This document shows positions 25,574 through 33,436 of a DNA stretch of 43,618 nucleotides, piece by piece. The notes beneath the pieces are model-generated. The model did not search any database. It was not told the DNA's origin and saw nothing but the letters and a program-made list of their open reading frames with translations. Positions within the stretch are counted from its first letter, which is position 1; every line of letters starts with the position of its first letter. The position numbers were made by a program, and so were the translations under genes. The DNA comes from an uncultured Acidimicrobiales bacterium (GTDB lineage Bacteria > Actinomycetota > Acidimicrobiia > Acidimicrobiales > SZUA-35), in contig CALEWY010000096.1 in the NCBI GenBank assembly GCA_937925335.1, positions 1 to 43,618 of the forward strand. The letters are read 5' to 3'.

Positions 25574-28123
25574 GTGCAATGGGAAGGCGCGCTCCGAATC
25601 GTCGCCCCGGTGGTTGTTGCCATCGGGTTGACGGGAACCGTGCAGATCGCCGCGTCCGAATCCGAACGGGCAGAAGCCGCTCAAGAGGCTGAGGAAGCCC
25701 GGATCATCGAGACCTTCGGCGAAGAGGTCGATGCGGCCGCCGACGCCGTGCGCGACGAAGCGCGCCAGATCGATATCGCCGTCGAAGCGCTGCTCGCCGG
25801 TGATGACGAGAGCTTCGGTTCGCTGATCGAAGCGCTCGACGTGTTTGGCGAGGGCTCACCCATCGTCGCGGTCGAACTCGACGCTGCCGGAGACGTCACA
25901 CTCTCGGTCCCCGAGGGTTCCCTTGGAGCGACCGAAGTCCCAGGCTCGGTTGTTGGGGTGACCGCAACGACCGAAGGTCGATGGGCCGACACGCTGACCT
26001 ACCGACAGTTCGATGAATCCGTCGAGATGTTCGATGGCCCCCGCTCGGTCGCCGTGGTTGTCGGTGTCGACGCACTGCTCGCTCCACATGCTGGTGGTGA
26101 TCTGCGCTCGTTGAACATTGCCGGGATGACCGGCATGCCAGAGGTTTCGTCAGCGGCACCGACACTCTCAACCGTTGGGTCAGACATCTACGTCGACCCG
26201 GCCACACGGCTCCTCTCGGCGAATCGCCAGATCGAAGTCCTCGGTGAACCGGCAACCCTCGAGGTTGGTTCGGCGACACAACTGCAGGTCGGGCTTGACT
26301 CGAAACGGCTCAAACTGATCGTCTCGATCGGGTTGTTGCTGACGGCAATCGCCGGTGCGGCGACGTGGTTCGCCACTCGCTGGTTGGCCAACCGATTGAA
26401 CACTCGAGATCACGCAGCCGAGGCGCGCGAAGCGTCGATTGCTCGCTTCCGGGCTTCGTTCACTCACGCCCCGATGGGTGTGGTCGAGATCGACGAAGAC
26501 GGCGACATCTTGGCCGTGAACCCTCGTTTCGCCAGCAAGCTTGGGTTCCTGCCCGAGGAGTTGCTCGGTGTCCCGATGCTCGACCTGATCGATGGAGCCG
26601 ATCGTCGGGCCGCCATGGATCAAGCCGCCTCGATCCGCGCTCACGGTTCCACCGCCGAGCAATCGGAGCGCCGCTATCGCACGATGAACGGAGCGGCCGT
26701 GTGGATGAAGGAGTCGGTCAGTGCGATCGACGCCATCGACGGCACCCGCCACCTGCTCATCCAGGTCGAAGACATCTCCGACGAGCGACGAAGCCGTGCA
26801 GAGCTGCGGCGGCGAGCGTTGTATGACGAACTCACCGGGCTTCCCAACCGAGCCCACCTGATCAGCCAGCTGCGGTTGGCTGTCGACACTGCCGAGGCAA
26901 CTGGCGAAGAAGTCGCCGTCATGTTCGTCGATTTGAACAAGTTCAAGATCGTGAACGACACGATGGGCCATGATGCCGGCGACCAGATCCTGATCGAGGT
27001 CGCTGAACGGCTGCGATCGGCATGTCGAGCCGGTGACATCGTCGCCCGCCTTGGTGGTGACGAGTTCGTGATCGTGTGTCAGGGAATCGCTGACGAACAG
27101 ATGGCCTCCCAGGCAGCCGATCGTTACTTCTCGGTGCTGAACAGCCCAACCACGATCGATGATGCCGAGGTCGACATCAGCGCATCGATCGGGCTTGTTG
27201 TTGCCGGCGGCGATGCTGAAGCCGAAGAGTTGCTGCGCAACGCTGACAAGGCCATGTATCACGCGAAAGCATCTGACTCGAATGCTGTCGTCGAGTTCGA
27301 CTACTCGATGAAGGCCGAGACGGTCGACCGTCTTTCCCAAGAGGTTGCGCTTCGTAAGGCCATCGACAACGGCGAGTTCGAGCTCTACTTCCAGACCATC
27401 GTCGATGGGCACTCACTCGATGTTCTCGGTGTCGAAGCGCTGGTCCGCTGGAACCACCCACGAAACGGTCTGACCGCTCCCGGTGAGTTCTTGCCGCTGG
27501 CCGAAGAGCTCGGCATCCTCGAAGAGATCGACCGTTGGGCCCTCGTCGAAGGCATCCAGACACTCGCTCGCTGGTCAGAGACCAGTGATGTGGCCGGCGA
27601 TTGGTTCCTCACCGTCAATACGAGCCCTGCGCTGTATGTCGACACGACCTTTGCTGATTGGGTCGTCGATCAGCTCGTCGACGCGGGTGTTGAGCCTCGT
27701 CGCCTTGTTCTCGAGCGCCCCGAGCACACCGCCTATGACGATGAATCGTCGAGCCGTGGGACGATCCGCGAGCTCCGATCACGTGGCGTCCACGTATCGC
27801 TCGATCACTTCGGCGTCGGCCAGACACCGTTGTCCGAGCTGAGCGGCCTCGAGGTCGATTCGTTAAAGATCGGTCGCTCGTTCATCGCTCGGGCCACCAG
27901 CCGAGAGCAGATGGTGCTCACTGCCATCGCCGAGATGGCTCGAAGCCTCGGCATGGAGATCATGGCCGAAGGCATCGAGAGTCAGGCCGAACTCGATATT
28001 GCGTTAGCTGCCGGTGTCGTGCGAGCCCAGGGTTATCACTTCAGCCGGCCGGTCGACGCAGCGACACTCTCCGCAAGCGGTCTGCTCGAACAGACCTCGG
28101 TCAACTCAGCCGCAGCTGGTTGA
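25574..28123 (+). CDS. Membrane PAS-GGDEF-EAL protein (diguanylate cyclase with degenerate EAL)
   Basis: The frame is open further upstream but only non-family sequence lies there; GTG 25574 (VQWEGALRIV) is my best start, with no convincing SD, so the N-terminus is uncertain. 849 residues from there. Helices at about 8-26 and 245-270 flank an extracytoplasmic sensor of about 220 residues. A PAS domain covers about 285-405 (FTHAPMGVVEIDEDGDILAV). GGDEF is intact at 494-498, with the product-inhibition I-site RAGD at 485-488. The EAL domain keeps EAL (621-623) and Asn of VNTSP. The DDFGTG loop is DHFGVG (744-749) and the KxD lysine motif is KIG (765-767), so metal binding and c-di-GMP hydrolysis are doubtful. 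Net activity is probably c-di-GMP synthesis, with EAL as a binding module. It ends 6 bp from the convergent paaC. Confidence 0.87.
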   Translation: MQWEGALRIVAPVVVAIGLTGTVQIAASESERAEAAQEAEEARIIETFGEEVDAAADAVRDEARQIDIAVEALLAGDDESFGSLIEALDVFGEGSPIVAVELDAAGDVTLSVPEGSLGATEVPGSVVGVTATTEGRWADTLTYRQFDESVEMFDGPRSVAVVVGVDALLAPHAGGDLRSLNIAGMTGMPEVSSAAPTLSTVGSDIYVDPATRLLSANRQIEVLGEPATLEVGSATQLQVGLDSKRLKLIVSIGLLLTAIAGAATWFATRWLANRLNTRDHAAEAREASIARFRASFTHAPMGVVEIDEDGDILAVNPRFASKLGFLPEELLGVPMLDLIDGADRRAAMDQAASIRAHGSTAEQSERRYRTMNGAAVWMKESVSAIDAIDGTRHLLIQVEDISDERRSRAELRRRALYDELTGLPNRAHLISQLRLAVDTAEATGEEVAVMFVDLNKFKIVNDTMGHDAGDQILIEVAERLRSACRAGDIVARLGGDEFVIVCQGIADEQMASQAADRYFSVLNSPTTIDDAEVDISASIGLVVAGGDAEAEELLRNADKAMYHAKASDSNAVVEFDYSMKAETVDRLSQEVALRKAIDNGEFELYFQTIVDGHSLDVLGVEALVRWNHPRNGLTAPGEFLPLAEELGILEEIDRWALVEGIQTLARWSETSDVAGDWFLTVNTSPALYVDTTFADWVVDQLVDAGVEPRRLVLERPEHTAYDDESSSRGTIRELRSRGVHVSLDHFGVGQTPLSELSGLEVDSLKIGRSFIARATSREQMVLTAIAEMARSLGMEIMAEGIESQAELDIALAAGVVRAQGYHFSRPVDAATLSASGLLEQTSVNSAAAG

Positions 28124-28129
28124 CGCCGG

Positions 28130-28939
28130 CTACCAACGAGCCGATGGGTCGATGGTGATGACCTCTTGGATCGAGGCGAGGAGTTCATCGAACTCGGGGC
28201 TTCGAGCCATGCGGTTTCGTTGTTGGGCCGACGACGTTGCGATAGCCGAGTCGATGGCTGTATCGATGGCCGTGCCGAGCGCGCCGTTGGTGCCGAGGCT
28301 GGCAGTGACACCCCAGCTTGTGAGCTGATCGGCGACTCTCGTCCACCAACGCTGGCCGAGTTCGGCTGCGGTGGCGTTCATGACGCCCTCGTCCAGGGTC
28401 TGAGCCTCATCGACGAGCGGGTCCCACATGCCGGCGGCGATCGGAAGGAGCCGGCCGAGCGAGTCCTCGATCGCGGCTTTGGCTTCGGTCGTCGTGGTGA
28501 GGACTTTCGAGAGCAGCAGATCAGCGTGGCTGCGATGGAACACCTCTTCTCGCAGCGCCTGGTCGACACGCCTAGCGATCGCATCGATGCTCGACTCTGA
28601 AAGGGCTTGCCAACGCAGCACCTCGGCCTCGTCGTAGAGCCAGTGGCGCACGAGCGCATCACTCCAAGTCGAACATGGCGCCTCGACAAGCCAGCAGCTT
28701 CGATAGTCCTCCGGCGAGCGGAGCAGCGCGAAGTGGTCGATCAGGCGGTCGTCGGTTGTGTCGAGCAGTACCTCATAGAGCGAGAGGGCGTGGCCGAGTT
28801 CGTCTTGTGCGATCGAGCAGAACGCAAGATCTTCCTCAAGAAACGGTCCGAGACCGATCCATCGAGCATGTCGAGCGCCGATGATGTGTTCGTCGTCGGC
28901 AAGTGCGAGCAGATGGTTGCGAGCGGCGGGCGAGATCAC
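28130..28939 (-). CDS. paaC: 1,2-phenylacetyl-CoA epoxidase subunit PaaC
   Basis: GTG start overlapping the paaB stop by 4 nt; 269 residues, typical for PaaC. It is a ferritin-like helical protein that pairs with PaaA as structural subunit. FCSIAQDELGHALSLYEVL and LREEVFHRSHADLL are recognisable. It is the last gene of the paa operon; the stop lies 6 bp from the stop of the convergent GGDEF gene, with no room for a separate terminator. Confidence 0.9.
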   Translation of the reverse strand: MISPAARNHLLALADDEHIIGARHARWIGLGPFLEEDLAFCSIAQDELGHALSLYEVLLDTTDDRLIDHFALLRSPEDYRSCWLVEAPCSTWSDALVRHWLYDEAEVLRWQALSESSIDAIARRVDQALREEVFHRSHADLLLSKVLTTTTEAKAAIEDSLGRLLPIAAGMWDPLVDEAQTLDEGVMNATAAELGQRWWTRVADQLTSWGVTASLGTNGALGTAIDTAIDSAIATSSAQQRNRMARSPEFDELLASIQEVITIDPSARW

Positions 28940-29211
28940 TGATCGGCCTCCCTGGTGGATCGGCGGTGCTCGGCGATTCGTTCGCCATCGTTGTGTCGGT
29001 GCGGCTTGTCAGCGTTTGGTGCGAGCACGGCCGGGTCGGCCTCGATGATGTTCGACCGTTCGACCAGCCACATGTCGGCACCCTCGGCTCGGCGGCAATA
29101 ACTCTCGCGAGCCAGCATCAAACCCATCTCGGGATCGGGTGCCTGCATCGCACCGACATGACGGAACTCTTCACGTCCCGCCTTCTTCAAAAACACTTCG
29201 AACGTCTTCAT
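28936..29211 (-). CDS. paaB: 1,2-phenylacetyl-CoA epoxidase subunit PaaB
   Basis: ATG start overlapping paaD by 4 nt; 91 residues. MKTFEVFLKKAGREEFRHVG and DPEMGLMLARESYCRRAEG are highly characteristic of PaaB, as is the central MWLVERSNI. It is a small subunit of the PaaABC(E) complex that bridges the catalytic heterodimers. The C-terminus is polar and variable. Confidence 0.93.
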   Translation of the reverse strand: MKTFEVFLKKAGREEFRHVGAMQAPDPEMGLMLARESYCRRAEGADMWLVERSNIIEADPAVLAPNADKPHRHNDGERIAEHRRSTREADQ

Positions 29212-29798
29212 CCTCGCATCACCTCAACCGCGTTTCGACAGCTTGGGCACCACGCAACCGAACGGCATCGAGAAGGGCCAGCCATCGATTGATCGGCAAC
29301 CTCATCGCTCCCGCACGAAGGGCAGCGCAACGTTCCATCCTTGCGGCGCAGGGTGACGGTGTACTCCCGTGCAAGCCGTTCGGTTGCACTCTGCGTCATC
29401 CGATCGGTGTCCCACACGACGTCTCGACGCCACGTCGTGACGCACCGGTCGATCGCCTCGAGCGATTCGACAGCGGTGACGACGTCTTCAGCGATCATCG
29501 ACAGCGCTGGACAGCCCGTGAATGTCGGAACGAGATCAACTTCGGCCGTCACGCCGTGGAGTGAGCCAGGGATGTCGGCGAGGACTCGGACGTCGACCAG
29601 CAGGCCCAGATCGACGATTGATACGTCCGGATACTCCGGATCGTTCACGCTCGCCACGGCGTTGGTCACGGCATCGTCGATGTCAGACGTTGTTGATGAA
29701 GAACGGGCTATTGACGAGCCAGGGACTGTTGAACCCGAGCGTGAATCAAGACGTGTCGACGTCGCCGTTTCAGACGTCGGGGGAGTGGTGATTGTCAT
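29208..29798 (-). CDS. paaD: PaaD, Fe-S/maturation protein of the phenylacetyl-CoA epoxidase
   Basis: ATG start overlapping paaA by 4 nt; 196 residues. The first ~38 residues are a Thr/Ser-rich extension not usual for PaaD (about 160 aa). Then comes a MIP18/DUF59 domain: VNDPEYPDVSIVDLGLL, FTGCPALSMIAEDV. A C-terminal zinc-ribbon-like part has CPSCGS and CPSCRNAVEVM. PaaD is required for assembly of the active epoxidase in known systems. It sits between paaA and paaB, whereas the common order places it after paaC. Confidence 0.9.
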   Translation of the reverse strand: MTITTPPTSETATSTRLDSRSGSTVPGSSIARSSSTTSDIDDAVTNAVASVNDPEYPDVSIVDLGLLVDVRVLADIPGSLHGVTAEVDLVPTFTGCPALSMIAEDVVTAVESLEAIDRCVTTWRRDVVWDTDRMTQSATERLAREYTVTLRRKDGTLRCPSCGSDEVADQSMAGPSRCRSVAWCPSCRNAVEVMRG

Positions 29799-30742
29799 GA
29801 CGCGCTGTTCATCGCCGAGGCATCCATCGCTTCACGAACCCACGCCGTGTCTGCCCAGTTGGCCGCTGCGTTTTCGATGCGTCGTCGAGAATCCGGTCCG
29901 CCGTTCCGCATGGTGGCTTTGAGCGGTTCCCAATCGATCTCGCTCGTGAGCCACGCCTGGGCGTCGTCGTCGTAACGAAGTTCACGGTCGGGGATCTCAA
30001 ACCCGTAGCTGTGCAGCAGCGGCACGTATTTCTGCACGTAGGCGTGGCGAAGCTCCTCATTGGGTTTCGACTTGATCTTCCACGCCAACAACGGGTCGTT
30101 CGGGTCTGAGTCCGGACCGAACAATTGCACCGCCGGCCACCACCAACGCTCGAGCGCTTCTTGGAACATGGCGTGTTGAATCGGTGTGCCCTTTGCGAGG
30201 CGCAGGAGCATCTCTTCGCCGTGACGCATGTGAAAGCCCTCCTCGGCGACGATCCGCTTGAGCACTCGCTTGTACGGCCCGTAGGTGCACTCGGCAAACA
30301 CGGCGCGTTGGCTCGCGAACGCGGCGGCGTCGACAAGGAAGGCCACGGCGATCTGGTCAGCCCACGTGACGGCCTGATAGTGGAACACGTTGTGGAATCG
30401 AGACTTGCCGGCGAAGAGATCTTCGATCATCTCGCGCCGAGACTTCATGCCCATATCGGCTGCCACCATGTAAAGCAGGTGGGCATGGCCAATCTCGTCC
30501 TGGGTCTTCGCCAAGAAGATCTGCTTGAGACGAAGGCCCGGTGCCTTCGGGATCCAGTCGCGTTCGGTCAAGCCGCCCATCAACTCGGAGTTGGCGTGGA
30601 ACTCGATGAAACGAAAGACCTCCGTGCGGTAGGCCTCGGGCATCTCGTCGCCGGCTTCGACCATGCCGCCGCCATCGATGAAGGCCTGGAATTCGTCGAG
30701 ATCGGCTGAACTGCGGGTTGGTGTTGGCGTTGCTGTGCTCAT
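29795..30742 (-). CDS. paaA: 1,2-phenylacetyl-CoA epoxidase catalytic subunit PaaA
   Basis: ATG overlaps the paaK stop by one base (TGATG); 315 residues, as expected. The diiron ferritin-like core shows IFLAKTQDEIGHAHLLY and VAEEGFHMRHGEEML, supplying the Glu/His ligand motifs (E..H twice). MRNGGPDSRRRIENAAANWA at the C-terminus is typical. It catalyses O2-dependent epoxidation of the ring of phenylacetyl-CoA, with electrons delivered by PaaE, which is not encoded in this window. Confidence 0.94.
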   Translation of the reverse strand: MSTATPTPTRSSADLDEFQAFIDGGGMVEAGDEMPEAYRTEVFRFIEFHANSELMGGLTERDWIPKAPGLRLKQIFLAKTQDEIGHAHLLYMVAADMGMKSRREMIEDLFAGKSRFHNVFHYQAVTWADQIAVAFLVDAAAFASQRAVFAECTYGPYKRVLKRIVAEEGFHMRHGEEMLLRLAKGTPIQHAMFQEALERWWWPAVQLFGPDSDPNDPLLAWKIKSKPNEELRHAYVQKYVPLLHSYGFEIPDRELRYDDDAQAWLTSEIDWEPLKATMRNGGPDSRRRIENAAANWADTAWVREAMDASAMNSAS

Positions 30743-32034
30743 CAGGCTTGATCCGATCCGGTCGTGGCTCGGTTGTCGAGCGTTCGTGCAAGCTTTCCAC
30801 CTTCAGAGCGAGGCACGGAACCGGGTGCCTCGACGTCCACGCTCACACCGATGCCGAGTGACGAACGCATTGCCTCGACCACATGGCCGGGAGCGACCTC
30901 GGTGCCTGATCCGTCGAGTTCGGCTCGGATGTGCAGCGTGTCGAGCGCACCTTCTCGGTTGACCACAAGCTGGAAGTGAGGGCTGATTCCTTCGATGCCG
31001 ACCAAGGTGTGTTCCACCTGGCTCGGATAGACGTTGACGCCACGGATCACCAACATGTCGTCGGCCCGGCCGACCACGAATGACATCCGAGCGTGGGTTC
31101 GCCCACACGGCGACGGCTCACGGGTGATCGAGCAGAGATCGCCCGTCCAGTAACGAAGGATCGGGAAGGCCTGTTTGGTGAGGCTCGTGAGCAGGAGAAC
31201 GCCAACCTCGCCGTCGGGCAGTTGTTCGCCGGTTTCGGGGTCGACGACCTCGGGGAGGAAGTGGTCTTCCATGATCACGAGGCCGTCACGGTCGGCGGTC
31301 TCACATGACACGCCCGGGCCGATCACTTCGGACAAGCCATAGATGTTGACGGCGGTGATTCCTAAGCCAGCTTCGATCGCAGTCCGTGTCTCGTTCGTCC
31401 ACGGTTCGGCGCCCAAGATGCCGACCTTCAGTGAGGTGGTCGGCCCTGCCTCGCCCAGCAATTCCGCAAGCGTGAGCGCATAGGACGGGGTGCAACAGAT
31501 CGCCTGAGGAGCAAAGTCGTCGATCAGCATCAATTGACGTTCGGTGTTGCCGCCAGAAACCGGCACGACGGTGATGCCTGCCGCTTCAGCGCCGGCGTGC
31601 AGGCCGAGTCCGCCGGTGAACAAGCCGTATCCGTACGCGTTGTGCAGCATCTCGCCCGGCTCAACACCGGCGCCCCGCAGGCAACGGGCGACACATTCAG
31701 CCCACACGTCGAGATCGTCGGCGGTGTAGCCAACGACGGTTGGTTTGCCGGTCGTGCCGGAGCTCGCATGAATCCGTGCGAGCTCGTCGGGCGGACACGT
31801 GAAGAGACCGAACGGATAGTTGTCGCGCAGATCGGGCTTACGCAGAATCGGGAAGTTCGCCAGATCAGCCAGGCTCGTTGGGTCGGCGATCCCTTCGAGG
31901 CGTTCGGTCATCACTGGCACCTTGTCTCGGAGCAGTGCCACCGTGGCTTGGAGACGCTCGAGTTGCAGCGCTTCAAGCGCCTCTCTCGGCATCGTCTCGA
32001 TCTCTGGACGATGGAATCCGGGCGTGACCGTCAT
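30742..32034 (-). CDS. paaK: Phenylacetate-CoA ligase PaaK
   Basis: 430 residues from ATG 32034. I prefer this ATG to the GTG one codon earlier (32037) because a good promoter places the transcription start on it. AMP-binding motif SSGTTGKP, then YGLFTGGLGLHAGAEAAG, GAEPWTNETR, YGLSEVIGPGVS and YWTGDLCSI identify the family. The C-terminal domain keeps VVGRADDMLVIRGVNVYPSQ. It converts phenylacetate, ATP and CoA to phenylacetyl-CoA in the cytoplasm and is the first gene of the operon. Confidence 0.93.
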   Translation of the reverse strand: MTVTPGFHRPEIETMPREALEALQLERLQATVALLRDKVPVMTERLEGIADPTSLADLANFPILRKPDLRDNYPFGLFTCPPDELARIHASSGTTGKPTVVGYTADDLDVWAECVARCLRGAGVEPGEMLHNAYGYGLFTGGLGLHAGAEAAGITVVPVSGGNTERQLMLIDDFAPQAICCTPSYALTLAELLGEAGPTTSLKVGILGAEPWTNETRTAIEAGLGITAVNIYGLSEVIGPGVSCETADRDGLVIMEDHFLPEVVDPETGEQLPDGEVGVLLLTSLTKQAFPILRYWTGDLCSITREPSPCGRTHARMSFVVGRADDMLVIRGVNVYPSQVEHTLVGIEGISPHFQLVVNREGALDTLHIRAELDGSGTEVAPGHVVEAMRSSLGIGVSVDVEAPGSVPRSEGGKLARTLDNRATTGSDQA

Positions 32035-32040
32035 CACATG

Positions 32041-32069
32041 AATGTACGCACCTGATGCAAAGTCGTCAA
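32041..32069 (-). promoter_or_regulatory. paa operon promoter predicting a leaderless paaK mRNA
   Basis: On the minus strand, TTGACG (32069-32064), exactly 17 nt, TACATT (32046-32041), then 6 nt to ATG 32034. A start site 7 nt after the -10 falls on the A of that ATG. No SD fits at a normal distance (AGGTG is 13 nt away). Confidence 0.65.
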
Positions 32070-32126
32070 GGCCTTAACGATCTCGCCCTGCTTCTCGTCA
32101 TCACGATTCGTTCTCGGCGCGAATCT

Positions 32127-32143
32127 GGTTGTCACGCAACCAC
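32127..32143 (-). promoter_or_regulatory. Perfect dyad upstream of the paa promoter
   Basis: TGGTTG TCACG CAACCA, 6-bp arms around 5 nt, 58 bp upstream of the -35 hexamer. It could be an operator or activator site for the paa operon; no regulator gene lies next to it, so this is only a candidate. Confidence 0.35.
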
Positions 32144-32200
32144 AAACGCACCGAGAAGCTGCACCAGGCGGTCGGATGGCTCTCCCGGTGCCGTTCGGGC

Positions 32201-33328
32201 CTACTCGCCGAAGGCAGCGGGGATCTCGACTGTCCACGAGGCGAACTCTTGGCCCTCGAGATTGGTGAGCACGAGTTCGGTTGCCGTTGCGTCGATGTCG
32301 AACCAGAACGTCGTCACAACGGTGGTGCCTTGGTCGGCATCTCTCGTGTCGATGCTGTTCGTCGGGGCATTGCCGATGCCATCAGCGTTGAGCCGTGGCT
32401 CGAGTCGATACAACGCTGGCGAGGCGCCGTTGCATGGTTCGTTGCCGGTGTTCGTGAAAGCGAGTTCGACCGAGACATAGCGGCGGCCATCGGCTGCTCG
32501 GTTGGGGTTGTTGCGGTCGATGCCATCGAGCGTCACCTGTGCGGACTGAATGGTGGTGTCGATCGAGTGGGTGCAGCTCTCGTCGAAGTTGGCGAACCTC
32601 GAGTCCGGGTTGTTCTGACCAGACTCAAGTTCGAGAACGAGCGGACTGACCGGAGTGGTGTCGAGGTCGGTGAGCGGGATCACCTCTTGGACGAAACCCG
32701 TTTCACCGATGATGAGGCTTGCCCCGTCGAGATCGATCGCGGGGAATGCGATCACGCCCTCCTCGGTCGCCTTCACGTCCGGATCGAACCACGACAATCG
32801 ATCTCCGTTGCGTTGAAGGAGATCGCTGGCGGCAGTGCGCTGGCCGGCCGCATCGATCAGTTGGAAGGACGCTTCGTTGTAGATATCGGGATCGGCGATG
32901 TTTCTCGTGGCGGCGATCTCGATGAGGATGACGGGGTCACCCATGTCAGGGTCCGGGTTGCCGGAGAGGTAGTCCTCGGCGTCCATTTCAGTGGTGATCA
33001 CCGAACCGAGGCGGAACTCGATGAATTGGTAGGAAACGGTCCGGCCGACGAAGCGGTCGTCGATCGATACCGCCGCCGCTTCAACTGCTGGGGCAGCAGT
33101 GGTCGCTGTTGTTTCCTGCGTTGTGGCAGCCGCTGCCTCCGACGTGGCTGGCGCCTCTGTTTCAGCGCTCGATGCGTCGGCTTGTTGTGAAACGAGCGTT
33201 GTTCCGACACCTTCAACATCGACGGCTGCGACCGCCTCGCCCTCGGATGAAGAGCCACCGCACGCGGCGGCAACGAGGGTGAGAGCGAGGCCGAGGGCTG
33301 CCAATCGCGATGTTTGTTGATTCAACAT
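32201..33328 (-). CDS. Lipoprotein of unknown function with two DUF4352-like beta domains
   Basis: ATG 33328 with AGGAGA 6 nt upstream; 375 residues. LALTLVAAAC gives the lipobox with Cys at 23, then a low-complexity Ala/Thr/Val linker to about residue 90. Two beta-sandwich-like segments follow. The first is near 95-240 (VILIEIAATRNIADPDIYNE). The second is near 255-375 (RYVSVELAFTNTGNEPCNG, EFASWTVEIP). Both resemble the extracytoplasmic DUF4352/telokin-type domains. I do not recognise a specific family. It diverges from the membrane Ser/Thr kinase gene, whose ectodomain is also a beta domain, so a sensory link is possible but unproven. Confidence 0.72.
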   Translation of the reverse strand: MLNQQTSRLAALGLALTLVAAACGGSSSEGEAVAAVDVEGVGTTLVSQQADASSAETEAPATSEAAAATTQETTATTAAPAVEAAAVSIDDRFVGRTVSYQFIEFRLGSVITTEMDAEDYLSGNPDPDMGDPVILIEIAATRNIADPDIYNEASFQLIDAAGQRTAASDLLQRNGDRLSWFDPDVKATEEGVIAFPAIDLDGASLIIGETGFVQEVIPLTDLDTTPVSPLVLELESGQNNPDSRFANFDESCTHSIDTTIQSAQVTLDGIDRNNPNRAADGRRYVSVELAFTNTGNEPCNGASPALYRLEPRLNADGIGNAPTNSIDTRDADQGTTVVTTFWFDIDATATELVLTNLEGQEFASWTVEIPAAFGE

Positions 33329-33436
33329 GTCGGTTCTCCTGCGTTCTTGGTTGCTGGTGAGATGCAACGACAAGCCTTCGAGTTTCACCGAGCGTCTCAT
33401 TTTTTCGGTCAGAGACGTGTCATCCTTAATCTCTCC

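Noticed and set aside
26180..27412. 410-codon open frame on the minus strand opposite the GGDEF gene
   Set aside because: Antisense of a conserved catalytic domain; no motif or start signal.
32127..32143. Dyad as terminator of the 32201-33328 lipoprotein gene
   Set aside because: It has the right orientation but a stem of only 6 bp and no T-run; its position before the paa promoter fits an operator better.
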